Source of the DNA: an uncultured Actinomyces sp.
GTDB taxonomy: Bacteria; Actinomycetota; Actinomycetes; Actinomycetales; Actinomycetaceae
Direction: 5' to 3'
DNA length: 54,023 bases
Assembly: GCA_938041695.1 (NCBI GenBank)
Contig: CALISI010000027.1
Location: 1-54,023, forward strand
Under the pieces are notes generated by a model that did no database searches, was not told where the DNA came from, and saw only the letters and a program-made list of their open reading frames with translations. Shown in pieces: positions 8,129 through 15,536 of this stretch. The translations under genes and the position numbers were made by a program. Each line of letters opens with the position of its first letter. Position 1 is the first letter of the stretch.

Positions 8129-8436
8129 CAGTTCTCGGAGGTGTTCGGTGTGTTCAGGTCGATGTGAGTGCCGAAGGGTGAGGGGCGATCAAAGAGTTTG
8201 CGCAGCTTGGGATCGTCCGTCGGCGAGGCCTCAAGGATTTCTTCGAAGCGGGCGTGATCCTCTTCGTTCAGGATGAAGAAGCGCTGGTCGGCGAGACGCC
8301 GCTGCGCCTCCAATGTGGCTGCAGAGAGGACGAACTCGCTGATGCTGCGCGATGTGTATGTGGCGGCGCTGCGAATAAGAATGTTCTGCTCCTCGGTGAG
8401 GCGCAGTTCCAGACGCCGTGTCTTTGCAGTACTCAT
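8128..8436 (-). CDS. DUF1778/TacA-type antitoxin
   Basis: A 102-residue protein with an N-terminal ribbon-helix-helix DNA-binding region (RRLELRLTEEQNILIRSAAT) and a C-terminal toxin-neutralising tail (RFFILNEEDHARFEEILEA, then an acidic/proline-rich end). This is the DUF1778 antitoxin pattern. The longer reading frame reaches 8484, but the start at 8436 is favoured: AGAGGA lies about 7 nt upstream, and the palindromic operator at 8455-8475 would otherwise be inside the coding region. It should bind the toxin and repress its own operon. Confidence 0.85.
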   Translation of the reverse strand: MSTAKTRRLELRLTEEQNILIRSAATYTSRSISEFVLSAATLEAQRRLADQRFFILNEEDHARFEEILEASPTDDPKLRKLFDRPSPFGTHIDLNTPNTSEN

Positions 8437-8454
8437 GCCAGTTCCTCTTTCGCT

Positions 8455-8475
8455 CGTACGGACATTATCCGTACG
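8455..8475 (-). promoter_or_regulatory. Palindromic operator of the toxin-antitoxin operon
   Basis: Perfect inverted repeat CGTACGGA / TCCGTACG with 5-nt spacer CATTA, ending 19 nt before the antitoxin start. Read on the minus strand the centre contains GGATAATG, so the palindrome covers a plausible -10 box, as expected for autorepression by a ribbon-helix-helix dimer. Confidence 0.7.
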
Positions 8476-8565
8476 TATAGACACCCTAGCATCTGAGGTT
8501 CGAGTGGGCTACCTCTTTCCCATGGGATCCCTGCGGGAATGGACCACGACGCGAGTGGATGAGAA

Positions 8566-8599
8566 GGGGGAGCGACCAACGATGAGTTGACCGCTCCCC
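8566..8599 (-). terminator. Hairpin after the amino-acid ABC operon
   Basis: GGGGAGCG (8567-8574) pairs with CGCTCCCC (8592-8599) around a 17-nt loop, 17 nt after the stop of the ABC ATPase gene on the minus strand. The stem is moderate and no U run follows. Confidence 0.55.
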
Positions 8600-8615
8600 T
8601 TAGCTTCCAGATTAA

Positions 8616-9395
8616 TCAGTGCAAGATGCGCGCCAGGAAGTCCCGGGTTGCCTGCTCGCGCGGATCGTCGATGACCTGCTCAGGCGTGCCCTGCTCGACG
8701 ATCTGGCCGCCGCGCAGGAACACGACGCGGTCGGCCGCCTGGCGGGCGAAGCTGATCTCGTGCGTCGCCATGAGGATGGTCGACCCCTGAACTTTGATCT
8801 CGCGCACGAGGTCCAGGACCTCGCCGACGAGCACCGGGTCCAGCGCCGCCGTGATCTCATCCAGCAGGAGCAGCTCCGGGTTCGTGGCGAGCGCGCGTGC
8901 GATCGCGACGCGCTGCTGCTGGCCGCCCGAGAGGCGATCCGGGAATTCCTTCGCCTTGTCCTTCAAGCCGATGCGCTCCAACAGCTCCAGGCCGCGCTCG
9001 CGCGCGCGATCCTTGTCCCAGCCGTGCACCTTGCGGGCCGCCAGCGTCACGTTGTCCAACACCGACATGTGTGGGAACAGGTTGTAGTGCTGGAACACCA
9101 CGCCGATGCGGGCGCGGATCGTGTCCGCGTTCGCGCGCGGGTCCGTGATGTCCTCGCCGGCCAGGAAGATCTGGCCGTCGTCCACCCGCTCCAGCAGGTT
9201 CGCGCAGCGCAGCAGCGTCGACTTGCCCGAGCCCGACGCGCCCAGGAGGACCACGACCTCGTGCGGGGCGACGTCCAGGTCCAGCCCGCGCAGAACGACA
9301 TTGTCGCCGAAGCGCTTGACGACGCCGACGGCGCTCAGGACCGGGGTGTTGTTGTCCGAGGTGGGGGAGGCCTCGTTCATCGTAGGAACCGACAT
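8616..9395 (-). CDS. Polar amino-acid ABC transporter ATPase (GlnQ/HisP type)
   Basis: A 259-residue ATPase. Walker A is GASGSGKST, the Q loop is VFQHYNLFPHMSV (the NLFP wording typical of GlnQ/HisP/TcyC), the signature is LSGGQQQRVAIARALA, Walker B is LLLLDEITAALD, and the switch histidine lies in MATHEISFA. The ATG shares a base with the permease stop (TGATG), so the three genes from 11141 down to 8616 form one operon: binding protein, permease, ATPase. It energises uptake of an amino acid; the exact substrate is not readable. Confidence 0.92.
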   Translation of the reverse strand: MSVPTMNEASPTSDNNTPVLSAVGVVKRFGDNVVLRGLDLDVAPHEVVVLLGASGSGKSTLLRCANLLERVDDGQIFLAGEDITDPRANADTIRARIGVVFQHYNLFPHMSVLDNVTLAARKVHGWDKDRARERGLELLERIGLKDKAKEFPDRLSGGQQQRVAIARALATNPELLLLDEITAALDPVLVGEVLDLVREIKVQGSTILMATHEISFARQAADRVVFLRGGQIVEQGTPEQVIDDPREQATRDFLARILH

Positions 9396-10267
9396 CAGAC
9401 GGTGCCTCCCATCTGCTCGCGCTTACGCAGCCGAGCCGTGTACCAGTCCGACAGGCGAATGAAGGGGAACGACAAGATGATGAACAGCAGGCCGGCGACG
9501 ACGTAGGAGGTCATGTTGTAGGTCTTGGCTTGCACCATCTGCGCCGAGCGGATCGCGTCGACCGCGCCCAGGACGGAGATGAGGCCGACGTCCTTCTGCA
9601 TGGAAATGAAGTCGTTCATCAGGGCGGGCGTGACTTTGCGGATCGCCTGCGGCACGATGATCATGCGCAGCGTCTGCCCGTGGGACAGGCCCAACGATCG
9701 GGCCGCATAACGCTGGGAGGGGTGGACGGAGTCCAGGCCCGCGCGCAGCACCTCGGCCACGTACGAGGAGTACGTGAGGATCAGCGCGACCGTGCCCAGG
9801 AAGGCGGTGGGGATGCGCGTCGTCGGGTTGAGCGCGGGGATGCCGAAGCCGATCAGGTAGAGGACCACCAGGAAGGGGACGCCCCGGAAAATATCCGTGT
9901 ATGCCGCCGCGAGGAAGCGGATCGGGAAGAACACGGGACCGGCCAGCGTGCGCGCGGCAGCCAGCAGGGTTGCGAACACTGCGACTCCCAGCACCGCGAT
10001 CAGCAGGATCCGGATGTTGAGCCACAGGCCGGACAGGACCTGGGGGAAGGCTTCGACGAAGTACTTGCCGTTGAAGAAGGTGTTGCGGGTGGCCTCCCAC
10101 CCGTCGGAGTTGACGACCACTGCGATGAGGACTCCCGCGACCACGATCGTGGAAGCCAGGGAGATGAGAATCGACCGGACCGTCTGCTTGCGCCGATAAG
10201 CGCGGCGGCCACGCTCCACCGCCGAAACGGGGGGCGTGGCCAGCGCGTCATTCGAGTGCTCACTCAT
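9395..10267 (-). CDS. Polar amino-acid ABC transporter permease
   Basis: A 290-residue inner-membrane permease of the HisMQ/GlnP family. After a 40-residue cytoplasmic head rich in Arg (RGRRAYRRKQ) come five or more membrane spans. The EAA loop that docks the ATPase is present (VLRAGLDSVHPSQRYAARSLGLSHGQTLRMIIVPQA). FRGVPFLVVLYLIGFG is the family's conserved first periplasmic-side segment. There is only one permease gene in this operon, so it probably works as a homodimer. It begins 10 nt after the binding-protein gene. Confidence 0.9.
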   Translation of the reverse strand: MSEHSNDALATPPVSAVERGRRAYRRKQTVRSILISLASTIVVAGVLIAVVVNSDGWEATRNTFFNGKYFVEAFPQVLSGLWLNIRILLIAVLGVAVFATLLAAARTLAGPVFFPIRFLAAAYTDIFRGVPFLVVLYLIGFGIPALNPTTRIPTAFLGTVALILTYSSYVAEVLRAGLDSVHPSQRYAARSLGLSHGQTLRMIIVPQAIRKVTPALMNDFISMQKDVGLISVLGAVDAIRSAQMVQAKTYNMTSYVVAGLLFIILSFPFIRLSDWYTARLRKREQMGGTV

Positions 10268-10277
10268 GAATGAGGCC

Positions 10278-11141
10278 TCACTTGAGGGTGGGCACGTTCT
10301 GTGCCTCGTTTAGCCACTTTTCCTGCAGCTCGGCGAGCTTGCCGGACGAGGCCAGGCGATCGACCGCAGCTGAGACCGTGGGGGTCAGCTTGGAGCCCTT
10401 GGGCAGGACGATGCCGTATTGCTCGCCGCCCGTGGTGTCGTCGAACTGGCCGATGATGACGCCGTCATCGATCTGCGCGGAGACCATGTAGAAGGCGGTC
10501 GGCAGGTCGACGACGATCGCGTCCACGCGGCCCGTCTGCAGGGCTAGGACCGTGTCGTCGGAGGAGTTGAACATCTGCAGCTTCTGGGTGAGTCCGGGCT
10601 CGAGGTTCTCGGACGCGAACTGCTGAGAGGTGGTGCCGGCCTGGACGCCGATGAGGACGTTCTTGAGGTCAGCGATGGACTTCGCGCTGGCGGCCGGGGT
10701 GCCGGCCTTGGCGATGATGGCCGAGGTGGTCGTGTAGTACGGGGACGTGAAGTCGACGGCGTTCTTGCGCTCGTCGGTGATGGAGAACTGCTGAATGTTC
10801 AGGTCCCAGTCCTTCGCGCCGGGGGTGATCGACGAATCGAAGGTGGCGCGCACCCACTGGACGTTGTCGGCGGTGTAGCCGAGTTCCTCGGCCAAGGCGT
10901 AGATGACGGCCGACTCGTAGCCTTCGCCCGAGGCCGGGTCATTGTCGAGGATCCACGGCGAGTAGGCGGGGTCGGAGGTGGCGACGGTGAGCTTGCCTTC
11001 CGTCACGGTCGGCAGGGCGCCGGGGCCGTAGGTCTGCTCGGCGTCGGAGGAAGAAGAGGAGCTCGTGCCGCCCGAGCAGGCGGCCAGGCCGAGTGCCGCG
11101 ATGGCGGCAACGGCAGCGAGGGAACGGACAGAGCGGCGCAT
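10278..11141 (-). CDS. Amino-acid ABC transporter substrate-binding lipoprotein
   Basis: A 287-residue type-3 (cluster F) binding protein. The signal peptide ends in lipobox LAAC (Cys22), followed by a Ser-rich linker (SGGTSSSSSSDAEQ) that tethers it to the membrane. DERKNAVDFTSPYYTT is the family's hinge/ligand motif. GVQAGTTSQQF and LQTGRVDAIVVDLPTA are also diagnostic of the amino-acid group. GGGAGG precedes the start by 4 nt. First gene of the operon 11141-8616. Confidence 0.9.
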   Translation of the reverse strand: MRRSVRSLAAVAAIAALGLAACSGGTSSSSSSDAEQTYGPGALPTVTEGKLTVATSDPAYSPWILDNDPASGEGYESAVIYALAEELGYTADNVQWVRATFDSSITPGAKDWDLNIQQFSITDERKNAVDFTSPYYTTTSAIIAKAGTPAASAKSIADLKNVLIGVQAGTTSQQFASENLEPGLTQKLQMFNSSDDTVLALQTGRVDAIVVDLPTAFYMVSAQIDDGVIIGQFDDTTGGEQYGIVLPKGSKLTPTVSAAVDRLASSGKLAELQEKWLNEAQNVPTLK

Positions 11142-11277
11142 GGGGCCTCCCAGTGACGTGAGGAAATCCGCCGGTGAGGGCGGGTCTGACTCGATGAGAG
11201 TATCGGTGCGCCGAAAGACGCGCTGGCGTCATTTCGATGCACGAAACAATGGAACGAGGCCTGGGCTGCGAAAACGT

Positions 11278-11296
11278 TGAAATCGTGAGGATTTCA
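11278..11296. repeat. Short perfect inverted repeat in intergenic DNA
   Basis: TGAAATC / GATTTCA with spacer GTGAG, between the start of the ABC operon and the 3' end of the cupin gene. Its AT-rich arms stand out from the surroundings. It could be an operator for the ABC operon or a weak terminator for the cupin gene; neither can be shown. Confidence 0.35.
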
Positions 11297-11358
11297 GGGT
11301 GGTGGGGGATGGGACACAGTGGCGTGTGGGGACGCGAAAGGGCCTGGCCTCGGTGGGC

Positions 11359-11808
11359 TCAGACGCCTTCGGCGAGCTTCCAGTCCTCGAACGTGAACTC
11401 GGGGGAGACGACGCACGTGGCCAGCGCGTAGTCGCCGCGGGCGAAGGTGCGCTGCCAGGTGCCGGCGGGCACGAGGATCTGTAGGGGGTTGCTCGCATCG
11501 GAGGCTTGCGTGCTTGCGGGAGACCCCAGCGTCACGATGCGCGGGTCGGCGTCGGGTGCGTCGCCGCTGCCTCCCAGGTGCACCTCGAGGGCGCCGGGGC
11601 CGGACCAGATCCACAGTTCGTCGGAGTGGACGAGGTGCCAGCGGGCCTCCTCGTCGCACTCGAGGAGGAAGATGATCGCGGAGGCGCTGTGGCGGCTCCC
11701 GCGGGGCGTGTCCACGCGTGCGGGCGCGGTCCACGTGCGGCGGTAGTGGCCGCCCTCCGGGTGGGGTGCGAGGCCCATCGCGTCAATCAGCGGGGAAACG
11801 TCGGTCAT
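11359..11808 (-). CDS. Cupin of the DUF985 family
   Basis: A 149-residue single-domain cupin. The sequence GLAPHPEGGHYRRTW opens the DUF985 pattern, and RWHLVHSDELWIWSGPGALEV is the metal/ligand-binding beta-barrel core, with LVPAGTWQR and GDYALATCVVSPEF closing it. Members resemble the yeast YML079W beta-barrel and RmlC-like folds; most have no proven reaction. ATG 11808 (MTDVSPLIDAMGL) has GGAG 6 nt upstream, better than an ATG 12 nt further up. It lies 53 nt after the amidohydrolase gene and may be in the same operon. Confidence 0.82.
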   Translation of the reverse strand: MTDVSPLIDAMGLAPHPEGGHYRRTWTAPARVDTPRGSRHSASAIIFLLECDEEARWHLVHSDELWIWSGPGALEVHLGGSGDAPDADPRIVTLGSPASTQASDASNPLQILVPAGTWQRTFARGDYALATCVVSPEFTFEDWKLAEGV

Positions 11809-11861
11809 GCGAAGCTCCAAAGGAACAGAAAAGGCGGGTCGGCGACAGGGAAACGAAGGAG

Positions 11862-13154
11862 TTAGCGCGATGCCGAGTAGCGTACGCGCCCGGACACGAT
11901 GGTCTCGATCACGTGCCCGGCGCCGTGGTGGGCCACGGTGTCAATGGTCTCCACGATTGAGGTCACGGGCACGTCGATGACGCACATGTCGGCGACCGCG
12001 CCCGACTGGAGCTGACCGAGGCGGTCGGGGCCGGTCGCCAGGCCCATCGCTGTGGCGCCGCCCAGGGTCGCGGCCTGCAGGAGGCGGCGCGCCAGGTCCT
12101 GATCCTCGTAGCCCTGAGCTCGCGCCAGGTCGAAGAGGAGGGCGACGTCCTCGAGCAGGTCGAGGGAGGGGGAGGAGGACAGGGAGTCCGTGCCCACGGC
12201 GATCATGTTGCCCTCGGTGAGGTAGGCAGCGACGGGAGGCGCGTCCAGGCCGATCACCCGATTCGAGCGCGGGCACAGCGCCACGGCCGTCTGGCGGGCC
12301 CGCAGTCGCCTGCGGTCGTCGGCGCGCATGTACACGCCGTGCGCGACGTGGCAGTCGGGCCCGAGGACGCCCAGCTGATCGACGAACTGCGTCGAGGAGA
12401 AGCCTCCGCCGCGCGAACGCATCGCCGTGAACGACGAAGAATGCTCGCTCTTCCACAGGTCCGCGAGGTCGGTTGTGCGCGTCTCGGACCATTCGGCCTC
12501 GGAGTGGGATTCGCCCAGGTGAATGTGGATACGCATGCCGCGGCGCCGGGCCATGTCGGGCAGGTCCAGCAGCGGCTCGGCGTCCAGGGAGTAGGGCGCG
12601 TGCGGGGAGATGCCCACGGCCGGAGGGGTCGGCATCGCGTCCAGAGACTCGGAGACTTCGCGTTCCCCTCGGGCTCGCCACTCCTCGTTCGACCAGCTCA
12701 TGACCTCCCAGTAGGCGACGCCGTGCAGGCCCGCGTCGTGCAGGGCCGAGGCCGCGGCTGCGTCCGTCACCACGTCGGCGGCGGCGGTCGTGCCGCTTTC
12801 CAGGAGCAAACGTGCGCCCGTGGCTGCGTCGCCTCCCCAGTCCAGGCCACCCGCGTCGTAGACCTCGTCGAAGGCGCGCGCCCAACTGTCGAAACCGCGG
12901 TATTGTCCGGCTCCCACGGAGGCCATGCCCGTGTACTGCAGGTGCGTGTGCGCATTGACGAGGCCGGGGAGCAGCACGCCCTCAAAGTGGCGTTCCGTGA
13001 AGGAAAGGCCGCGCTGCGCGAGCGTTTCGACGACCCAGTCGCGCGCTCCCACGTGCTCGATGCGCCCGTCGCGCACGGCAACAGCGCCGTCGAGGATCGA
13101 GGGGGCGGTGATCGGAATGACCATGCCGGCGGACCAGACGACCACGTCGCTCAT
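11862..13154 (-). CDS. Amidohydrolase, TRZ/ATZ group (SAH/MTA/adenosine deaminase-like)
   Basis: A 430-residue metal-dependent deaminase of the amidohydrolase superfamily. Metal and catalytic motifs appear in order: LLPGLVNAHTHL, HIHLGES, CHVAHGVYM and VGTDSLSSSPS. SPHAPYSLDAE is typical of the branch containing S-adenosylhomocysteine/5-methylthioadenosine and 8-oxoguanine deaminases. The neighbouring upstream gene encodes an adenosylhomocysteinase, which makes an adenine-nucleoside substrate likely. A Shine-Dalgarno (AAAGG) supports the start. Substrate is inference from context. Confidence 0.8.
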   Translation of the reverse strand: MSDVVVWSAGMVIPITAPSILDGAVAVRDGRIEHVGARDWVVETLAQRGLSFTERHFEGVLLPGLVNAHTHLQYTGMASVGAGQYRGFDSWARAFDEVYDAGGLDWGGDAATGARLLLESGTTAAADVVTDAAAASALHDAGLHGVAYWEVMSWSNEEWRARGEREVSESLDAMPTPPAVGISPHAPYSLDAEPLLDLPDMARRRGMRIHIHLGESHSEAEWSETRTTDLADLWKSEHSSSFTAMRSRGGGFSSTQFVDQLGVLGPDCHVAHGVYMRADDRRRLRARQTAVALCPRSNRVIGLDAPPVAAYLTEGNMIAVGTDSLSSSPSLDLLEDVALLFDLARAQGYEDQDLARRLLQAATLGGATAMGLATGPDRLGQLQSGAVADMCVIDVPVTSIVETIDTVAHHGAGHVIETIVSGRVRYSASR

Positions 13155-13237
13155 CGGGGACCTTTCAGTGGGGAACGCTGACTAACAGTGTAGAAGTGGG
13201 GCGGGTGCGCGCACCCGTTGGTGGGCGTGAGCTGCGA

Positions 13238-14704
13238 CTATGACAGGGAGAGGGCGGCCAGCGCCGCCACAGCCACCGCGTCATCGGCCTCGCGCGGCAG
13301 GTCGTGCAGTCCGGGGGCCAGCTCGCCTTCGCGGGTGAGGAGCTCTCGCAGGGACGCCAGTTGCACGCCGAAGCTCATGTCCATGATCTCGATGGGATTC
13401 CCCTCGCCCGCCGTGTAGTTGATTCCCTCCCCGCGTTCGAGGACGCGCAGGGTCTTGCCGGAGGGGCTGGTCAGCGTCTGCACGTGGGGTTCGCCCGACT
13501 CGGCCATGACCCAGGAGGCGGCCACGGCCTCGTCGATGGACACCTCCCCGTCCACGCCGCCGGCGACCGTGACGATCGCGCCACCTGGCGCCGCCTCTAG
13601 CGCGCTCAGCGGGATCGTCGAGCGCTCGCCCGTCGCGGAAATCAGCATGCCGGCGCTCGCCGCTGCCTCCTCAAGCGAGGCCACGGCGAACCCATCCATC
13701 GACGCCTGCAGGGCGCGCACGGGATCCAGCTCCACGACGGTCACGCGGGCGCCGAGCGCCGCGCCGAAACGCGCGCAGCCGCGCCCCACGTCGCCGTAGC
13801 CGATGACGACGACGTTCATCCCCGCCACCGGCGCGCCCACGCCGCGCTGGTCGATGAGGTCGAGGATCGTCGTCCAGCACGACTGGCCCGTCCCGTAGGC
13901 GTTGTCGAACAGGGTCTTCGACCGCGCGTCGTTCGAGGCCATGACCGGAATGCGCAGATCGAAAGAGCGCAGGGGGCGCAACCCCGAGGTGGTCTCCTCC
14001 GCCGCGCCAACCAGCGCGTCCAGGACCCCCGGGCAGGCATCCGTGTCGTGCGCCAGGCGGATCAGGTGCGAGCCGTCATCCAGCAGGAATTCGCTGCGCT
14101 GGGCCAAAAACTCGCGCGCGAGCTCCCACTCGCGCTCGCGGGAGGCGCTCGAATCTGCGAACACCGGGATTCCGGCCTCGCGCAGGCGGGCCGCGACGTC
14201 CTCGCGGGTTTCGGAGGCCCAGCCGAAGACGCTCACGCGCGCTCCGGCCTCGGCGAGCATGAGCGCCAGTACCGCGGTCTTCGGCTCCAGGACGAGGGAA
14301 AGCCCCACGCTCCGGCCCGCAACCAGGGGAGCGAGCGTGCGGGCCGCCGCCTCGGTGACCGGCATGTGGGTGCGCGCCCACTCGATGCGCCCCTTGTCGC
14401 CGGGACCTGTGATGGTGCGCCCGTCGGGGGCGACGACCGCGCGGAATGCGCCTCCGGGCGCCAGGACCGTGATCGCCCCGGGCGTGGGGGCCGAGTCCTC
14501 CTCGAGCGCGAAGATGACTGGGGGTGAGGCCGGGGTCCCCTTGGCGTCCGCCAGCGGACGCACGTGGGCACCGAAGGCGCGCAGCAGGGCGGCGAGCGTC
14601 GGGTCGTCCGTCGCGAAGGAACGCCCCGCGATGAGCATGTTCGTGGCCCGCGCGTAGGCGCGTAGCAGCAGCTGGGCGGCGAGGGGATCCAGGGCGCGGT
14701 TCAT
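13238..14704 (-). CDS. ahcY: Adenosylhomocysteinase, archaeal-like variant
   Basis: A 488-residue NAD-dependent S-adenosylhomocysteine hydrolase homologue. Signatures are LLDDGSHL, GAAEETTSGL, NDARSKTLFDNAYGTGQS (substrate Lys/Asp region) and the NAD-binding GYGDVGRG, then VAGGVDGEVSID. The NDAxTKxLFDN wording is that of archaeal and Thermotoga-type enzymes, rather than the NDSVTKSKFDN of typical bacterial and eukaryotic ones, and the C-terminal Lys/Tyr tail of the long type is absent. The N-terminal 130 residues (LEEDSAPTPGAITVLAPGG) are unusual. No Shine-Dalgarno: TACGTT lies 6 nt before the ATG. The stop is 83 nt before the deaminase gene. Confidence 0.85.
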   Translation of the reverse strand: MNRALDPLAAQLLLRAYARATNMLIAGRSFATDDPTLAALLRAFGAHVRPLADAKGTPASPPVIFALEEDSAPTPGAITVLAPGGAFRAVVAPDGRTITGPGDKGRIEWARTHMPVTEAAARTLAPLVAGRSVGLSLVLEPKTAVLALMLAEAGARVSVFGWASETREDVAARLREAGIPVFADSSASREREWELAREFLAQRSEFLLDDGSHLIRLAHDTDACPGVLDALVGAAEETTSGLRPLRSFDLRIPVMASNDARSKTLFDNAYGTGQSCWTTILDLIDQRGVGAPVAGMNVVVIGYGDVGRGCARFGAALGARVTVVELDPVRALQASMDGFAVASLEEAAASAGMLISATGERSTIPLSALEAAPGGAIVTVAGGVDGEVSIDEAVAASWVMAESGEPHVQTLTSPSGKTLRVLERGEGINYTAGEGNPIEIMDMSFGVQLASLRELLTREGELAPGLHDLPREADDAVAVAALAALSLS

Positions 14705-14710
14705 GCGTCA

Positions 14711-14716
14711 AACGTA
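14711..14716 (-). promoter_or_regulatory. -10 box of a leaderless transcript (ahcY)
   Basis: TACGTT on the minus strand, 6 nt before the ATG at 14704; no ribosome-binding site between. Confidence 0.45.
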
Positions 14717-14798
14717 GCAACTGGGGCATCGTCGTGTCGGGGGACACTCAGGGGGCAACCAGGGCAGCCCCTCATGGTGGTGAGAAGCGCCTCGGGAA

Positions 14799-14804
14799 TA
14801 ACGT
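14799..14804 (+). promoter_or_regulatory. -10 box of a leaderless transcript (ABC exporter)
   Basis: TAACGT followed by GGAGGC and the ATG at 14811. The GGAGG is one base from the ATG, too close for a normal Shine-Dalgarno, so the leaderless reading fits better. Confidence 0.4.
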
Positions 14805-14810
14805 GGAGGC

Positions 14811-15536
14811 ATGACAGAGAACAACGCGGGTCTGGTGACCCGAGCACTGACGAAAACATACATGCGTGGGAACACGCCCGTCCACGCCCTGGCAGGCGTC
14901 GACCTGACCCTCCCGCAGGGCACGCAGGTGGCGATCATGGGTCCCTCGGGCTCCGGTAAGACCACGCTCTTGCACTGCCTGGCCGGCGTGCTGCGCCCCA
15001 GCTCAGGGTCCATCACCCTGGACGGCGAAGAGATGACGACCATGTCGGAGCGGGTGCTCTCCGACCTGCGCCTGCGTCGCTTCGGCTTCGTGTTCCAGGA
15101 TGGCCAGCTCCTGCCCGAGCTGCCCACGCAGGAGAACATCGCGATGCCTCTCATGCTGTCGGGCACGCCCAAGTCGCAGGCCCTGAGCCGCGCCCGCGAA
15201 ATCCTCGCAAACCTCGGCCTCGACGGTGCCGGCCCCTACCGCCCCGGCCAGCTCTCGGGCGGCCAGGCCCAGCGCGTCGCGATCGGGCGCGCGCTCGCCA
15301 CCGATCCCTCGGTGATCTTCGCGGATGAGCCCACGGGCGCCCTCGACCAGGCGACCGGTGGCGAGGTCATGTCCCTCCTGACCAGCGCCTGCGCCTCCAC
15401 CGGGGCATCCCTGGTCCTCGTCACCCACGATCCAGCTGTCGCCGCGCGCCTGCCGCACACGATCCACGTGCGCGACGGACGCATCTCCCTCGAGGCCCGA
15501 GGCAGTGGCGCCCCCATCCAGGGGGTGGCCCGATGA
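14811..15536 (+). CDS. ABC transporter ATPase, LolD/MacB type
   Basis: A 241-residue ATPase of the 3.A.1.122/125 (MacB/LolD/FtsE-like) class. Walker A is GPSGSGKTT (residues 44-52), the Q loop FGFVFQDGQLLPELPTQEN, the signature LSGGQAQRVAIGRALA, and Walker B VIFADEPTGALD with the TGALD ending diagnostic of this class. Its TGA overlaps the ATG of the FtsX-type permease gene (ATGA), giving a two-gene mechanotransmission-type ABC system, typically for lipoprotein, peptide or antimicrobial-peptide handling. No two-component genes adjoin it. Confidence 0.9.
   Translation: MTENNAGLVTRALTKTYMRGNTPVHALAGVDLTLPQGTQVAIMGPSGSGKTTLLHCLAGVLRPSSGSITLDGEEMTTMSERVLSDLRLRRFGFVFQDGQLLPELPTQENIAMPLMLSGTPKSQALSRAREILANLGLDGAGPYRPGQLSGGQAQRVAIGRALATDPSVIFADEPTGALDQATGGEVMSLLTSACASTGASLVLVTHDPAVAARLPHTIHVRDGRISLEARGSGAPIQGVAR

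Noticed and set aside
14705..14810. Possible SAM or SAH riboswitch upstream of ahcY
   Set aside because: The gap is about 100 bp, shared with a divergent gene, without recognisable riboswitch core sequences; the start appears leaderless.
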